Program-made: the position numbers and the translations under genes
DNA from: Chiua virens
Lineage: Eukaryota > Basidiomycota > Agaricomycetes > Boletales > Boletaceae
Assembly (NCBI GenBank): GCA_019787685.1
Contig: JAHNUO010000030.1
Span: forward strand, 248,001-312,000
Length of the DNA stretch: 64,000 nucleotides
Reading direction: 5' to 3'
Shown here: piece after piece, positions 10,282-24,700 of the stretch
Position numbering within the stretch: the stretch's first letter is position 1
Layout: each line of letters begins with the position of its first letter
The notes under the pieces: model-generated
Database searches by the model: none
Seen by the model: the letters and a program-made list of their open reading frames with translations, nothing else
Told to the model about the DNA's origin: nothing

Positions 10282-12439
10282 ATGCCTACGTCTCGCAAAC
10301 TCGGATTTGTGCTGTGTGGACACACCTGCCAAACCCAGTGCATTAATGCCAGGACTGGGTTGTTCTTATTCCCCAAATATGCTAGCAGTGCGAAACGACA
10401 TGCTTCCACATCCACACTCCATAGGGAGTGCACGCCATCGTGTCCTGCACATGAGTCATTGGCATCACAGGTTCTTATACGGGATGCAACTGACAATGAT
10501 CTTCTTGAAGGTTACATATCATCGCGAGAGAAAATGGAAGACCCTGACGAATATTTTGGTTCGCACTGCGTCAATTGGGAAGGCCTGAAAGTCCGCCTCA
10601 GGTAACGTTCAAGGATAGAAATGCATGTGCCCTACTAAATTAACAAACTAGTATTGCAGAATTCTGGCTCAGCAAAACCATGAAAGTATCGGAATGAAAA
10701 TGGCTGACTGGGACGTCGAAATGAAGGATGTTACTACTGAGGACCGCAGTGCAACAGCATCCATTTGCAAGGTTCTTTGGACACCATCGGTATGTATTAA
10801 CATACTATCTGCTTGAATTAAACACATGAATACATCTTGCAGGTATCATCTACGTCTTCTTGTGCGATGTCTGTGCTTCCTGGGCCATCCTCTGGTAGCT
10901 CTATCTGTCCTGTTTCGCGCTCACCATCTGCTGGAGGGTTTTACTCTCATCATGCTGAACACAGAACATTCAGCATTCTATATGTTCCCGACCCTAGCCG
11001 AGAAAAGAATCGTTGCCCTGGTTCCAATTTGGCTTGGATCATCCGTAACATCAAACGATCTCAATATGCACAAGTCCAGCATCTGAGTAACGTCTGTTTC
11101 ATAGCTGCGAAACAGCTCAAGGAGATGGAAAAAGATGAGGTTAGAGTTGAGATCACGGAATGGGTGAGTATTCCATGTCACACGACTAGCCCATTAACTT
11201 TGATAATTAGTTGTGGACGATGCTGTGCATATCCGAGCACATGAACCACAACCAGAAGTCCTTCGATCTGAGTTACATGAGTTGGAATGATTTTAAAGCA
11301 ACGATCTGTTCGCCTGAGGAGAACATGTCCCAATGGAACTTTCTCCTATCAAGAGATTGCATCATCGGGGGCCTTGATTACACAATTGGGACGAGGTGCG
11401 CATCAAATATCATTGTTAGTGTTCTTAATTCAAGTTATTTCTACAGTCCTCAGGATGGAAATAACTACGACCTGGAAGGGCATGCCTTCGATAGCTTTGA
11501 GCGGAACATAAAACTGCTTCGAACCGAAGTTCATATCTGGCCACCTATCTTACAGGTTCAAATGGCCGCTGCCAAAGCGCAGACTGTAGCCATGTTGGAT
11601 AGGATTGCAGCCATTCATGGGTGGATGAGGCCAAGTACCACACTGATCGAGGACGGTGCACCAATACCAATAGACACCGTGCTGAAACGAAGTCACAGCG
11701 ATGCAGGGTCAAACGTCATACTCCCCCCGATTGCTGTTCCAGACCACATGCAAGATTGCGAAGAACGCAGGACAAATTTGTCTAGATTGCGAACATGGAA
11801 GGAGCTCAAGGAGTGCACGACGTCTTCCAATCAGTCATGGATGTCTCAAGAGTACGTCCCAACCCTTCGTCAGCTCGGGGAGTGGCGCTTTTTTTTAGTT
11901 GGAGGGAAGATAGCCAATGTGGTGCACACGTACCATGATTTTGATACCTGCAAATGGTGTGGTGAATTTGTCACTTCGTTTTACACAAAGAATGAAATAA
12001 GGTAATGCAGGCCAACCACACCACCCAACTTCACTAATTGCAATTGTCAAGGGATATTTGGGCTCGACACGGACAGGGTGAACTAGCAATCTCAGAAGAC
12101 ACATTCGTCAACCCAACTCGTGGAGATTTGGCCCTCCGCGAGAAAGGTAAACGTGAAGTCTATGAATTCGTGGATATCGTGTTCAGGGACCTAGCTGTCC
12201 GAGAGAACCAGATACATGGCACGCGGAACTCAATTTCAGTTTTCTGCCGTATCGATGTGGGGTTGTTGTTTGACAGAGCAGGAGAGCCATGGTATTTCGT
12301 CAACGAGATTGAACGTACCACCACTGCAAGTTTGTGGTTGAGGATGGACAAAATTAATGAACAGAGGTCAATGATGGACACCTTTGCAAGGGTGTTCCAT
12401 TCGTATCTCACAAGTCTGTTTGACCCTCATTTATTTTGA
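10282..12439 (+). CDS. ATP-grasp-like protein, apparently intact
   Basis: Five exons joined by four short introns (about 10602-10658, 10791-10842, 11164-11210, 12001-12051) keep one open frame of about 650 residues from the ATG at 10282 (MPTSRKLG) to the stop at 12439. The N-terminus is Cys-rich; residues near the middle carry 'IDTVLKRSHSDAGSNVI' and 'EYVPTLRQLGEWRFFLVGG', and the C-terminal part has 'CRIDVGLLFD' and 'PWYFVNEIERT'. A Lys followed by a loop, then R-x-D-V-G and N-E-I-E, is the order of nucleotide- and metal-binding elements in the ATP-grasp fold, so I infer a ligase-like or kinase-like enzyme. The substrate is unknown. It is one of the few genes here with no stop or frameshift. 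The family is, to my knowledge, mainly described as uncharacterised in basidiomycetes. Confidence 0.6.
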
Positions 12440-13468
12440 TCATCGAGTCATGGTCGAGGTTTTTATGGCAGCTCACTTTTGTTCAGTTTTCATTTCTCTG
12501 TGTTTGCGTCTAGCCTCTTGGATTCAGCTTCATGCTTTTTCTCTACTATCTACAGGGATGTTGACGAGTAAACCCTATGGAAAGCTGGACATTTATGCTC
12601 TGCTGAGCGCGAATTTTTTTTGTACGAAAGTCAATCAATTAAACTTCTATTTTAAGTTTTTAACAAATGTACCTTGTGCCTCAACGAATATGGGAATTGA
12701 TGAGCGACAAATGACAAATGACAAACGACAAACGATGAACGATGAACGACAATATACAAATGGTGATCAACGAATGAGGAGTGATCAAAGGAGGCAAGAA
12801 GCGTCCGGACGAGCAGGGGTGATATGCGATCGACGCCTCAAGAATCGCCATTGCAACGAGTCCCTAGGAAATATCGCGCTGTGGGGGTACTGGACGGGTG
12901 TCGGGACATATGGACTAGGAACTGGACGAGAAGGTGCGCTATGGTTTGAGGCGCTGAGAGGTGAATACGAATTAGCTTCAGCTGGTTGACATGGTTTGTG
13001 ATTTCTGTGTAGATGACTCGGGCTGGGCGTGGTTCATACCCCTGCACGACAGCACGGCATCTATTGGTGTCGTCGTGAACCAGAAGCGGCACTAGGACCA
13101 TTGGAAGGGAACCCCGGGTCCATCGACACTATAGAATTGCTATTGGGCGCTATTGGTGCTGGCACCGAGTCTAGTTCAGCTGATTGGTACTGGCACGCTG
13201 GTAGCGAAATATACTGACGGAGTGTCCACTCAAACGAGAAGCTCCAACTGAAAAGGAGATGCCCGCCAGATTTCAGATGGTCGTGTTGAGCGCATAGAAG
13301 CAAATTCGGGTTCGACGCGCCCTGCGATGTCGACGAGGACGGGTACGAGCGCACATTTGCATCTATTCGCCCAGGTACGTGTGGTCAACCGGTCGCAGGT
13401 CACGTTCCGTCCCTCATACCCTTTTCACGCTCCCATTCCAACGCCAAGCCATCCAGGGCGCATCCGAC
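12440..13468. other. Intergenic region with a heptamer repeat, no gene recognised
   Basis: Contains the heptanucleotide array listed separately and a few short ORFs without recognisable similarity. Confidence 0.4.
12702..12752. repeat. Heptanucleotide tandem repeat (GACAAAT/GACAAAC/GATGAAC)
   Basis: Seven or so units of a 7-bp motif, GACAAAT grading into GACAAAC and GATGAAC. It lies in intergenic DNA. Confidence 0.7.
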
Positions 13469-13771
13469 ATGGGTACGCGGTTATCCGAGCGAGAGCTGCA
13501 AAATGCGCTCGACTTTTGCAGCAAGTTTTTCGAGCCGACGGATCCAGAACAACGGGTGCGTGCGCTGCGAAATGGGCTGCCGGGTCACCTGTTCGGCATG
13601 TCATTGGCACCAGTGGATCCTAAAGAGCTAGGCGTGGTGTTGGTAGGACCACGCAACGAGGACCAGAAGACAAGCGACAGCGAAAGAAAAGACAGGCTGT
13701 CACTGGTGGAGATGGAGGTTCGATCGGCAAGGGAAATGCACGCCGAGTGGTGCATCGCGAGTATCTCGTGA
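13469..13771 (+). CDS. Small hypothetical ORF
   Basis: About 100 residues from an internal ATG (MGTRLSEREL) to the stop at 13771; the open frame itself continues upstream to about 13379. It has an amphipathic, protein-like composition with 'ALDFCSKFFEPTDPEQRVRAL' and a charged C-terminus. No family recognised. It could be an exon of a gene running toward the next entry or an isolated relic. Confidence 0.3.
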   Translation: MGTRLSERELQNALDFCSKFFEPTDPEQRVRALRNGLPGHLFGMSLAPVDPKELGVVLVGPRNEDQKTSDSERKDRLSLVEMEVRSAREMHAEWCIASIS

Positions 13772-14014
13772 ATAATTTAGAGATGGAGGCAGCGCCGTGA
13801 TGCGAAGGGGTCGATTGGTCGCGGCTTGCGAGTCGCGACCTGGTCCGGAAGAGCCTAGATCACGTGCACAGCAGGCGGGGTGAGAATCCGGACGCTTTCC
13901 CTCCAAGCCAGAAATTCCCTCGAACTGAAAACCCGGTAAGGCGTGAGCGACACTTTCGGCTGCGCGCGAAAGCCAGTCGGAACACACGATCACGGCCTAT
14001 CCAGTGCTGCGAAG

Positions 14015-15397
14015 ATGGATTTTGGCTCATTGGATACCCAAGACCTGCTTGTATGGAGAGAATCGAGTAAAGAAAATATGTGGGATGAAACGGGTCGAAT
14101 TGAGCGGCTCTGTGAATGGGCGGTGGATCTCGGTGTTGATGCGCTCATCAGGTAAACGCTCACTTCTTTTGATACGCCGCCTGTACTAACGTTGTTGCAG
14201 GATAGAAATGGGTTTGTGAGTGATAGCTTTGTCTACAGCTTAGTTTTCCTCTGAATGGTCTTAGTGAGGTTATGTTATGCAGCTTTACCTCTGGCGTCCG
14301 TTTGGCTTCTTCCGCAAAGTTACGCCCAGGAGGAATTAATGTGTAAGTCTCTTCCTCTCGTTTGATCCATTGCTGCAAAATACTCATCGGATGACGTCGA
14401 AAGCGGGACTCGTCACGTTTGAAACCATGCATGCCGGTTTTTGGCACAACTACTTCCCCGGCGAGACACGCATCCAGCTAGACCTCTCGAGACTGATCTC
14501 TTTCTACGACACCCAACTCGTGCCTTCACTCGTTCCCATCCGAGTAGGTCAAGAGAGATGGGACCATCGTGTAGGAAACATCTCCAGATACGATCGATCG
14601 ATCGTCAAGTCAAAACTTGAAGCAGATTTAACCAGCCCCCCGATTCGGTCGAGCGGCATTGATTGGCAATCGCTCCTTCACGTCCTCGTGGATCGGTTCG
14701 CCGACCGACTCGAGTTGACGCATTACCTCTTGACTTTTCCCGCCGCAGAACCGGCCGACATTATCAATTTCGCCAACAAGACCCAAATTCAGCTCAGAAC
14801 GATGCTTGCGCCGTACCTCCTTCTCCCGGCCGCGCCGAGCGACCCTACCGATGAGGCCGCACTGGATTGGACCGTTCCGATGTACAAGTCCTGTGCCACC
14901 AGCCACGCGTCGTTTACAGAGTCCGAGCTAGATGGGATGACCGAGTCGGAGGCATTTGTTCTCCGGGCTGTTCGTGGAACCAACCGAGAGATTTGCCGTG
15001 TGTTGACCAAGATGTGGGCCGCTGGGGTGTACACCGGCATTGATATAAAGCAAAACACAAAGGAGGTGCTTGATGCTGTCGAGATAAATTGCCTGCAAAG
15101 TACCTGGTTGGATGACTTGAACGGGCTGATGGGATGGCTTGACTGGAGTGTGCGGGTCAAGTGTGATCCTGGCTGTAGTCCCGAGGTATGTTCTGGGTTG
15201 GATCTTGGAGTTTGGGACAACAGCTCATGAATAATCGACAGGAAATGTGTTTCTTGCCGACATGGCCGTTCGGGTTTCCTCTGGAAGGGTTTCCGGTTAC
15301 TGGCTTGCCATACGAGGTTGTGATTACGCCCGATCCAAACAAATGGGTTCGATCTCATCCAAGATGCATCCCGAGGTTCGAACCTTTCGCTTTCTGA
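14015..15397 (+). CDS. Conserved basidiomycete protein of unknown function
   Basis: Starts at ATG 14015 (MDFGSLDTQDL), short exons to about 14342, then a long exon to about 15185, an intron of about 56 bp, and a last exon ending at 15397. The long exon has 'TFETMHAGFWHNYFPGETRI', a helical middle, and 'WLDWSVRVKCDPGCSPE'; the last exon supplies 'EMCFLPTWPFGFP' and the terminal 'PRCIPRFEPF'. This Cys-rich end with W-P-F and a final R-F-E-P-F recurs, as I recall, in uncharacterised proteins of many Agaricomycetes. No enzyme motif seen. The junction near 14342-14402 does not keep phase with the simplest GT-AG choice, so either the model there is wrong or there is a frameshift. Confidence 0.55.
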
Positions 15398-15554
15398 TAT
15401 TATGTCGATGCTATCGTGCAAATGTTGTTTGTAAATGCTTTTCTTCGTGTTCAGAGTTCTCGGTCATGCTAGTACATCCTCACCTTTCAATATACACTTC
15501 GGAGTGTAATACATAGTACGAAATTGATATACGTGTATATTTCTATTTCGTGAT

Positions 15555-18166
<2,612 letters not shown>

Positions 18167-18275
18167 ACAAGAATCAGTGGTGGGTCGAGTATTTGACAAG
18201 TTCACTGACAGCGCATGACAAAGAATGACATCTTGATTCTTCAGCTACTCGCGACATCTGACTAACATACCCATT

Positions 18276-19200
18276 TTATACAGAACAAAGGCAACGGTTG
18301 ATTAAGAGTACACATTCCCCTTTTGCAAGGTAGTCAGGACCGCGGACGACGCAGCGACATCGATCCGGTCTCTCGTGATATACCCCCACCAACTCACCCT
18401 CTGCAACGTCAGTCGTAAACGTCTGTCTAGATGTTGTCATTTTTGCCTCAATATCTGTACCAGGTGCGATTATTGTCCTCTCAGCCACCCTTTCCCCCTT
18501 GTATGCCAAATACGCTCGACGGTGACGTTCGGGCGAGGGTAGGTCGCAGTTGAGTTGTATATCTCGAGATTAAGGATCGCAAGTTTGACAGGATATTTGG
18601 CGTTTATGTGATTCCAATATCCGTATACTGAGAGTTGACCTACAAAAGGGTCACCGTCTGCGGTGGTGATAGATGACCCGTTGACTTGTCTTCCCGGGAA
18701 AATATTGGCCGTCTTAAGTGACGTCGAGCCGCCTATTAGATCCGACACGAACACATACGCAGGGTACGCAGGGAAAATTTGAATGGGTCCATTAATGTTG
18801 TCGACAGGGTACCTATGATCTTGGTGAATAATATGTATGAACGAAATTCATTGCAGACCAGAGGCTATAGATAACTCACCGTATTTTAGCTGCGTGCTCT
18901 GCAATGGAAGGGGTCGCCTTAGTGAACGCATACACTGGGGGGTCATTGAACCACCGCTGGGAGTGATTAAAACGGATAAGATGCCTACAGTGAAACATCA
19001 ATGGAAGACGCGTAAAGTGTCGTGTCAAGCTGGATGTCGCCATTTTTCCACTAACAAAGACGGAGAAATTTCGCCCACCAACCATATTGCCTGACCAAAT
19101 GTATTGTTGATGTTATCTTTTCCAGAGCATGACACAGAGTTGAACTCGCCTGGCAAGGGGTAAACATCGAGGGTCGGTTCCAGAAAGCGATCCTCACCAA
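18276..19200 (-). pseudogene. C-terminal fragment of a GH79-like glycoside hydrolase
   Basis: Reads like the C-terminal part of a fungal GH79 (beta-glucuronidase-type) glycosidase: '[21 protein letters not shown]' (a block that precedes the barrel end), then 'VYAFTKATPSIAEHAAKIR', 'SDLIGGSTSLKTANIFPGRQ', 'GQLSVYGYWNHINAKYPVKL', 'AILNLEIYNST', and a last exon ending at 18276. The catalytic part is absent: the sequence upstream switches into CCDC25-like exons near 19200-19220. Some junctions between exons need frame changes. Secretion signal and catalytic Glu residues cannot be assessed because that part is missing. Family assignment is moderately secure from the pattern of blocks. Confidence 0.5.
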
Positions 19201-19221
19201 TCATGAAGGAATGGGGACTAA

Positions 19222-19463
19222 CGTGCGCAGAAGAGAGCTTGTCGACGTGGAACCACACGTCCTGGGGCCACGCATATTTGATCAGATCCTCGTCTGATCT
19301 GTGAGAGTGAGGGCTGGACATGCACGGAGGAGAAATGACACATACTTTCCACCTTGTCCTTGCCCATGTAGATAGTTGCTGGTGGATCCACCGCTTTTCA
19401 GGGCGTCAGAGACATTCAGATGTCTATACCTAACGTCTACTTACATGTGAAGAAGTGAACCAT
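19222..19463 (-). pseudogene. CCDC25: 5' exons of a CCDC25/Jlp2-like gene, truncated
   Basis: Three short exons spell '[18 protein letters not shown]' and '[19 protein letters not shown]' and 'SSAHV', a near copy of the N-terminus of CCDC25 (NFACT-R/DUF814 domain; Jlp2 in yeast). ATG at 19463. Intron borders are GT-AG; the second acceptor must be the AG in CAGATCAG to keep frame. After SSAHV the next family segment (Y-L-R-L and onward) is not found; GH79-like sequence follows on the same strand instead. It is head-to-head with the RBM25-like gene, ATG to ATG about 205 bp, so a shared promoter is likely in the ancestral layout. Confidence 0.75.
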
Positions 19464-19668
19464 GACTCGGTCGAGGGCTGCTACTAGCGTGGTGATCTCA
19501 AGGAGCGTAGGCGTGGGAAATAAGCCTGGCCTGTCTTGACGCTTGGCCTCGGTGACCTTTTCTGACCGTAGCTACACCAATTGTTGTGAGTTTCATGTCG
19601 ATTTTGTTTTGTTCTCTGTTTATTGATCTTCTAGAATCTTCAACGTTCAAACTTAACTCAAGTGAAGC

Positions 19669-21391
19669 ATGCAGCCTGCGCCAAATCGTTTAGGACTTGG
19701 TCTGCGTCCACCTTTGCCATCGTATGGCCAAGGTCCCTCAATATCGGCTCTCGCACAGCAGCAACAGATGATGCAACCACCTTTCATGCCCCCTCAGAAA
19801 CAGACAACTCTATTCGTGGGCTCGATATCTGGCGGGATCACCGATGCGTTTCTTAACCAGATGCTGTCGGTGAGTATCGTCTGCCTTTGGTTTGTTCTGG
19901 AGATCAGGAGTGGCACGTGCTGAATCGTGTTTAGGCATGTGGTCCCGTCAAGTCATTTAAGCGACTTATCACGCCAGCAAACAAGCCCCAAGGGTTTGGC
20001 TTTGCAGAATATGAAGATCCAGACTCTGCGATCAGGTGTTTGGCGCTCCTGCAAGGTGTCGAGCTACCAGCATTGGAGGACGGGTGCGCGAACAAGAAGC
20101 TTCTGGTGCGTCCCATCATTATTGAGTTGGTTATTTCAAGCCTACGTCGTATCCATCTTTTCAGATCAAAGCTGATGAAAAGACAAAACTCTTCCTGGAT
20201 GCCTACTCTGCACAGAAGATGAAAACCGACGTGAGGGCGTCCATCTTTCATCGCTGTATTCTTCTCGTGTTCTCACGCTTGAGTTTGATGCAGGCAGATG
20301 AGGCCATGATGCAGCAAGCCAGAGCCGAAGTCAACGAATTTGTCGAAGAGATCAATCGCACTTCCCAAGATGCAGCTAACGACGCCTTCTGGACAAAGAG
20401 AAATACGTCATACCTCCTCACCTTCACGATCTTCACGAAGCTGATCTTCCAGAAACCCAACGCGGTCTCGTCATCTCGGAGATTGCCCAATTCCGTGAAC
20501 GCGCCGCGAAACGTGAACGAGAGAAGGTTCGAGAAGTTCGCGAGAGTATACCGAATCTTTTGTCTTCAACACCGAGTGGACCAAAGTCGAGGGACTGGGG
20601 TAAGCCACAGTCGCAACAACCTTCTCAATCGACGCCTGGAAAGGGTCAACGGGGAAAGGTCCACAAGGCTACGGCAAGCCTGTAGGTTTTGTGAAGGCAG
20701 AGGATGCAGGTGCTGCGACGGGACCATTGGATGACCGGAGTAAGGGCCCAAAGACTGACGAAGAAATGGAGCGGGAACGGAAGGACGCTAGAAGGCGAGA
20801 CGAGGAGGTTTCTTTCGAGGATGTGAGTATTTCCCTCGATATGCGATGAGTCGTTGGAGATTCGTGCAACAACTGACCGTACATCACAAATTACAGAGAG
20901 AACGTCGCTATGAGCCTCGAGAACGAGCCCGTATAGCCGCACTAGAGCGATCGATTGCGCGTCAAAATGCTATCAAGGAAGCTGAGGAAAGGGATCGCGT
21001 GGAGATGTAAGCGCGACTCGATGTCTGGGACGACGACGGGAGTGACGAATTGTTCTATGCCGATAGGTACGCTAATCGGATGGTCTTCGTTTAAGCATCA
21101 GCTAATGTAACCATCCGTTAGAGTGCGCTGGCGGCAGTCTCGTGCACGCCGAGTAACAGCCGAAGGTTAGCTTGTGGACTCTCCCGATAACCACGTGCGT
21201 ACTTGTAACTTAATGACCGAACGTTGATGATGGAGTCACTTTCGTTAGGGAAATCCTGAACTCGAGGAGGAAGTTGAACGCCTGAATGGGGAACTGCGTG
21301 AAGCCAGACAAAATATTCGTAACCTCGAGCTTCATGTGGAAGGCTTGAAAGCCAACGCAAGGAAAGCCGCACAAACCTTGATGGAGGGATA
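19669..21391 (+). pseudogene. RBM25: RBM25/Snu71-like splicing factor with frameshifts and a stop
   Basis: U1 snRNP-associated RNA-binding protein of the RBM25 type. ATG at 19669 (MQPAPNRLG). An RRM is split over three exons: 'QKQTTLFVGSISGGITDAFL', 'ACGPVKSFKRLI', 'PQGFGFAEYEDPDSAIRCL', 'IKADEKTKLFLDAY'. Then a helical region 'VEEINRTSQDAAND', a change of frame near 20383-20392 into 'LLDKEKYVIPPHLHDLHEADL' and 'QFRERAAKREREKVRE', a second change near 20645-20660 into 'GYGKPVGFVKAEDAG', an Arg/Glu-rich stretch 'RERRYEPRERARIAALERS', then TAA at 21008-21010 followed in frame by 'ARLDVWDDDGSDELFYADR'. The C-terminal PWI domain of the family is missing; the last readable piece (to 21391) is an unrelated-looking coiled coil. 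The TAA stands where Gln (CAA) is likely. Confidence 0.75.
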
Positions 21392-21795
21392 AATAATCGT
21401 AGTAAATTTAAACCATACCCGGCACAGACGACCCTAACTGTTTAGCTTGTAATTGTACAAGGATGGCAAGCATTGCCTTGCATTGCTGACTGTACACGAA
21501 GCTCGCAAGTCTGTGCGGAACGGGAAACGACTGAAATAGTCGACACACGTGCGACGCCGCGCCGGGCAAGATAACACAGGGTCGTATGGCAACCCCTTCC
21601 TAGTACAACCCACTACCATTGTCACCATCATCTACGACGTCCACAGCGACAACTCAAGTGCACCAACAAGCGGCAACAGAGTCCGAGTCAGTGCTTTATC
21701 GGCATCGCACGGAAGTTGGACACACGCGGTCCGCACGGAGTCACTGCACTAGTGTCTCCGACGCAGACCAGTTCAATTCTGGTCTTTAGTGCTGC

Positions 21796-24700
21796 ATGAC
21801 ACTCCTCCATGTCTATTTTACCCTTCGCAACCAGCAGGCATTCCAGCGCCTCCTTGAGCGGGACCGCTCAACCGGCACCAGCCAGGCCAGTCAGAGTGCA
21901 AGCGCCAGCAAGTCCTGGACACGCAAGAACATTGCGTCTGCCCTCGAAGTGAACGCATTCGACCACCTCGGTCGCACCGTGTTGCATCTCGTGTGCGCCT
22001 CCACGGAGCCTGCGAGTTTGGAGTATGCACGCATGCTGCTCGCACACCCCGCTATCAGCGTCAACCTCGTCGACAAGGAGAACCATTGGACTGCCCTCCA
22101 CCGTGCAATGTATGCAGGCAATATCGAGGCCGAGTAGGTGTTGCCCTCGCTTTGTCGTGCGCCGGACCGGCCCGCTGAGGTTGACTTTTCTAGTATCATG
22201 TTACTCAAACGGACGGATACAGACACGTCCACCAAGGACATGGAAGGCTATACGGCCTTTGACCTCTACAATTCAACCGTCCGAAGTGCGAATCCAACCT
22301 CGCTCAAAGACGGTTATGCCGAATTGCTGACATGGGGTGCTAATCGGTAAGTCCTTTCCCCCGCATAATCAATTCCAGGACTCAATTCTACACGACATGA
22401 CGTATGTACGCTACGGTTCTCGCCATGTGTTATCTGCCACGTGTAGAAATGCCGCGTTGGGTCTCGGAGATAGTAACGATCGAGCGCATCCAGACCACGT
22501 TATCATTCTAAAGAAAGATACACCAATTCCTGCCGATCGTACCCTGGAAGAGCGGTTCCGGCCCGTCAAGGTACAAGGCGTCAGGATGTCGAAGTTGCAC
22601 ACAGGTGGGAAGGGCTCAGTATGACTTGCCTGACCTCTAACATACACATGTGCAGTGATCCTTACAGACGAAGCCCGGGACAACGTTCGTTTATGCGGGT
22701 TCGGTAGTGGCGGACGGTGTGTTTCTACTTGTATCCCTGTATCCCGCTTCCTGAACCCTACCATCCCCTTTCAGTCTTGGTCCATTTTCTCACACGCTCT
22801 ATACTCCAACACCACTCGCCCTTTCCTCCCACTCTATCGTATCTGTTGCCCTCGGTCAAGACCATACACTTGCCCTGACGAGTGCGGGTGAGATCACAAG
22901 CTGGGGACTCAATCGATTTGCTCAGCTTGGATACGTCGTTGAGTCAGGCCAAGGAGGTTCCGCAGATGAGTCGATTCAGACTACGCCGCGCAAGATCAAC
23001 CATTTGAAGAAAGAGGTCGTCAAGGGTGTTGCTGCTTGCAAAACCGCAAGCGCGTGTTGGTCGGATAGCGACGTGTGGACATGGGGAACAAACGGCGGGC
23101 AACTAGGTAAGTTTGATCTTCATGGGAGGCGCAAGGCTTGCCGAGTCGAACCAATGCTTACGATCGGCACGTGATCCTTAGGATATAGCAAGACATCGAG
23201 CCCCATTCAAGTTCTTCCTCGCAAGGCATCGATCATCACACAACCGATCCGCGATATTTCGATGTCGGTCAGTACTTTCTCAAGTCTAAAGTCGTGTGTA
23301 ATTACATGACAATATATCTAGGAGACAACGATGGTGTGTCTCTTTACCACTGGGGAAGTCGTGTGCGCGTGGAATGGTGGTATTTCGAAGATAAAGTACG
23401 AATGCCTGCATAGATTGTAGTATTATGCTAACTTTTATATATAGTTTCCCTCCAAGCGCTTTTCCTTCGGATATTTCGATGGTATATCGACCACCCCAAG
23501 CTATCCGCGGACCTGCGATCACCAAACTTACCAAATGTGAAGACTCGTTCGCGGCCCTCTCCTCGAATGGAGAGGTATTCACATTCGCTCTCCCGACCAA
23601 CACCGAAGCAGATGGTGTCCCCGGAGTTCCGGCTGGTGGGAGCAGGGGCCAGATAAAACCCCAGCGTGCGTGGGCCTTGAGAAGACAATGGAGCAGTGTG
23701 CGGGTGCGTTGTCTAGCACTTCGCTGTCGTGTCTAAGATCTATCTTATTTTTTACCATATTAGGATGTCGACATTGGTGGAAACGGGGCTCTGATTGTGT
23801 GCATACAGTCAGGCCATGTATTTGTTCGCTCTCGAAACCTCAAGGCTGGCACGACGGGCAACGGGGCGAAGGCATTCAAGTTTCAACGTGTTGCCCATGT
23901 ACAACGAGCCGTTGCTGTGTGTGCAAACGGCACGGGTTCGTTTGGCGCTCTTCGAGTCGATTACAAACCGACCCCAGTCAATGTTTCCGGCAGACACTTT
24001 TCTGCTGACATGGCCGCGATCGCACCATTCTTCTCCGAGGCTACGGTACCGCAGGATATGAACGTGCCGTTGGACGTGATCGTTAATGTTGATGACGATC
24101 TTGAAGACTCGTCCATTGTCGACGACATCAACGGACTCGCAAAGCTGACAAGCCTACTGTGTGCTCAGGCCAATCAAGCGGAGTCGTCCGTGAGGGGCAG
24201 CAAGCATGGTGTGGACCTCACCGTCCGCGTTGGTGATGAATTCGAGATACCCGCCCACCGGGTCATTCTCGCAACGCGTTGCGCGCCACTTCGTGAGGTG
24301 CTTGGTGGCCACGGAGCCGCCCGTGACAAATCTTCCAAGGTCAGCGTAACGTTCATGTCATCGAACGTTTCAGGGTCGGCGTCGCTAGGTTCCCCGGTTC
24401 TCCAGTTTACGGGAACAAGTCCACTTTCCTTGCTGATCCTCCTGCATTATGTATATGCAGATGAAGTCCTGGCCATTTGGGATCGTCGTATCGAATCCTT
24501 CTTCGAGGCCCAGTTTTCACGTCTCGGCGTGTCCGCAACACAAGTCAAGGCGGACCTTACTATCCTGGCAGACTTGCTCCAACTTCCGCACCTCACATCG
24601 GCACTGCAATCTGTCGGGAAACGAGACGCAAAGTTGTCTGCTGGGAGTGATTTCCAGTGGCTATTCGATCAGGCGCAGCTTTCAGGTTTGTCGCGACGGA

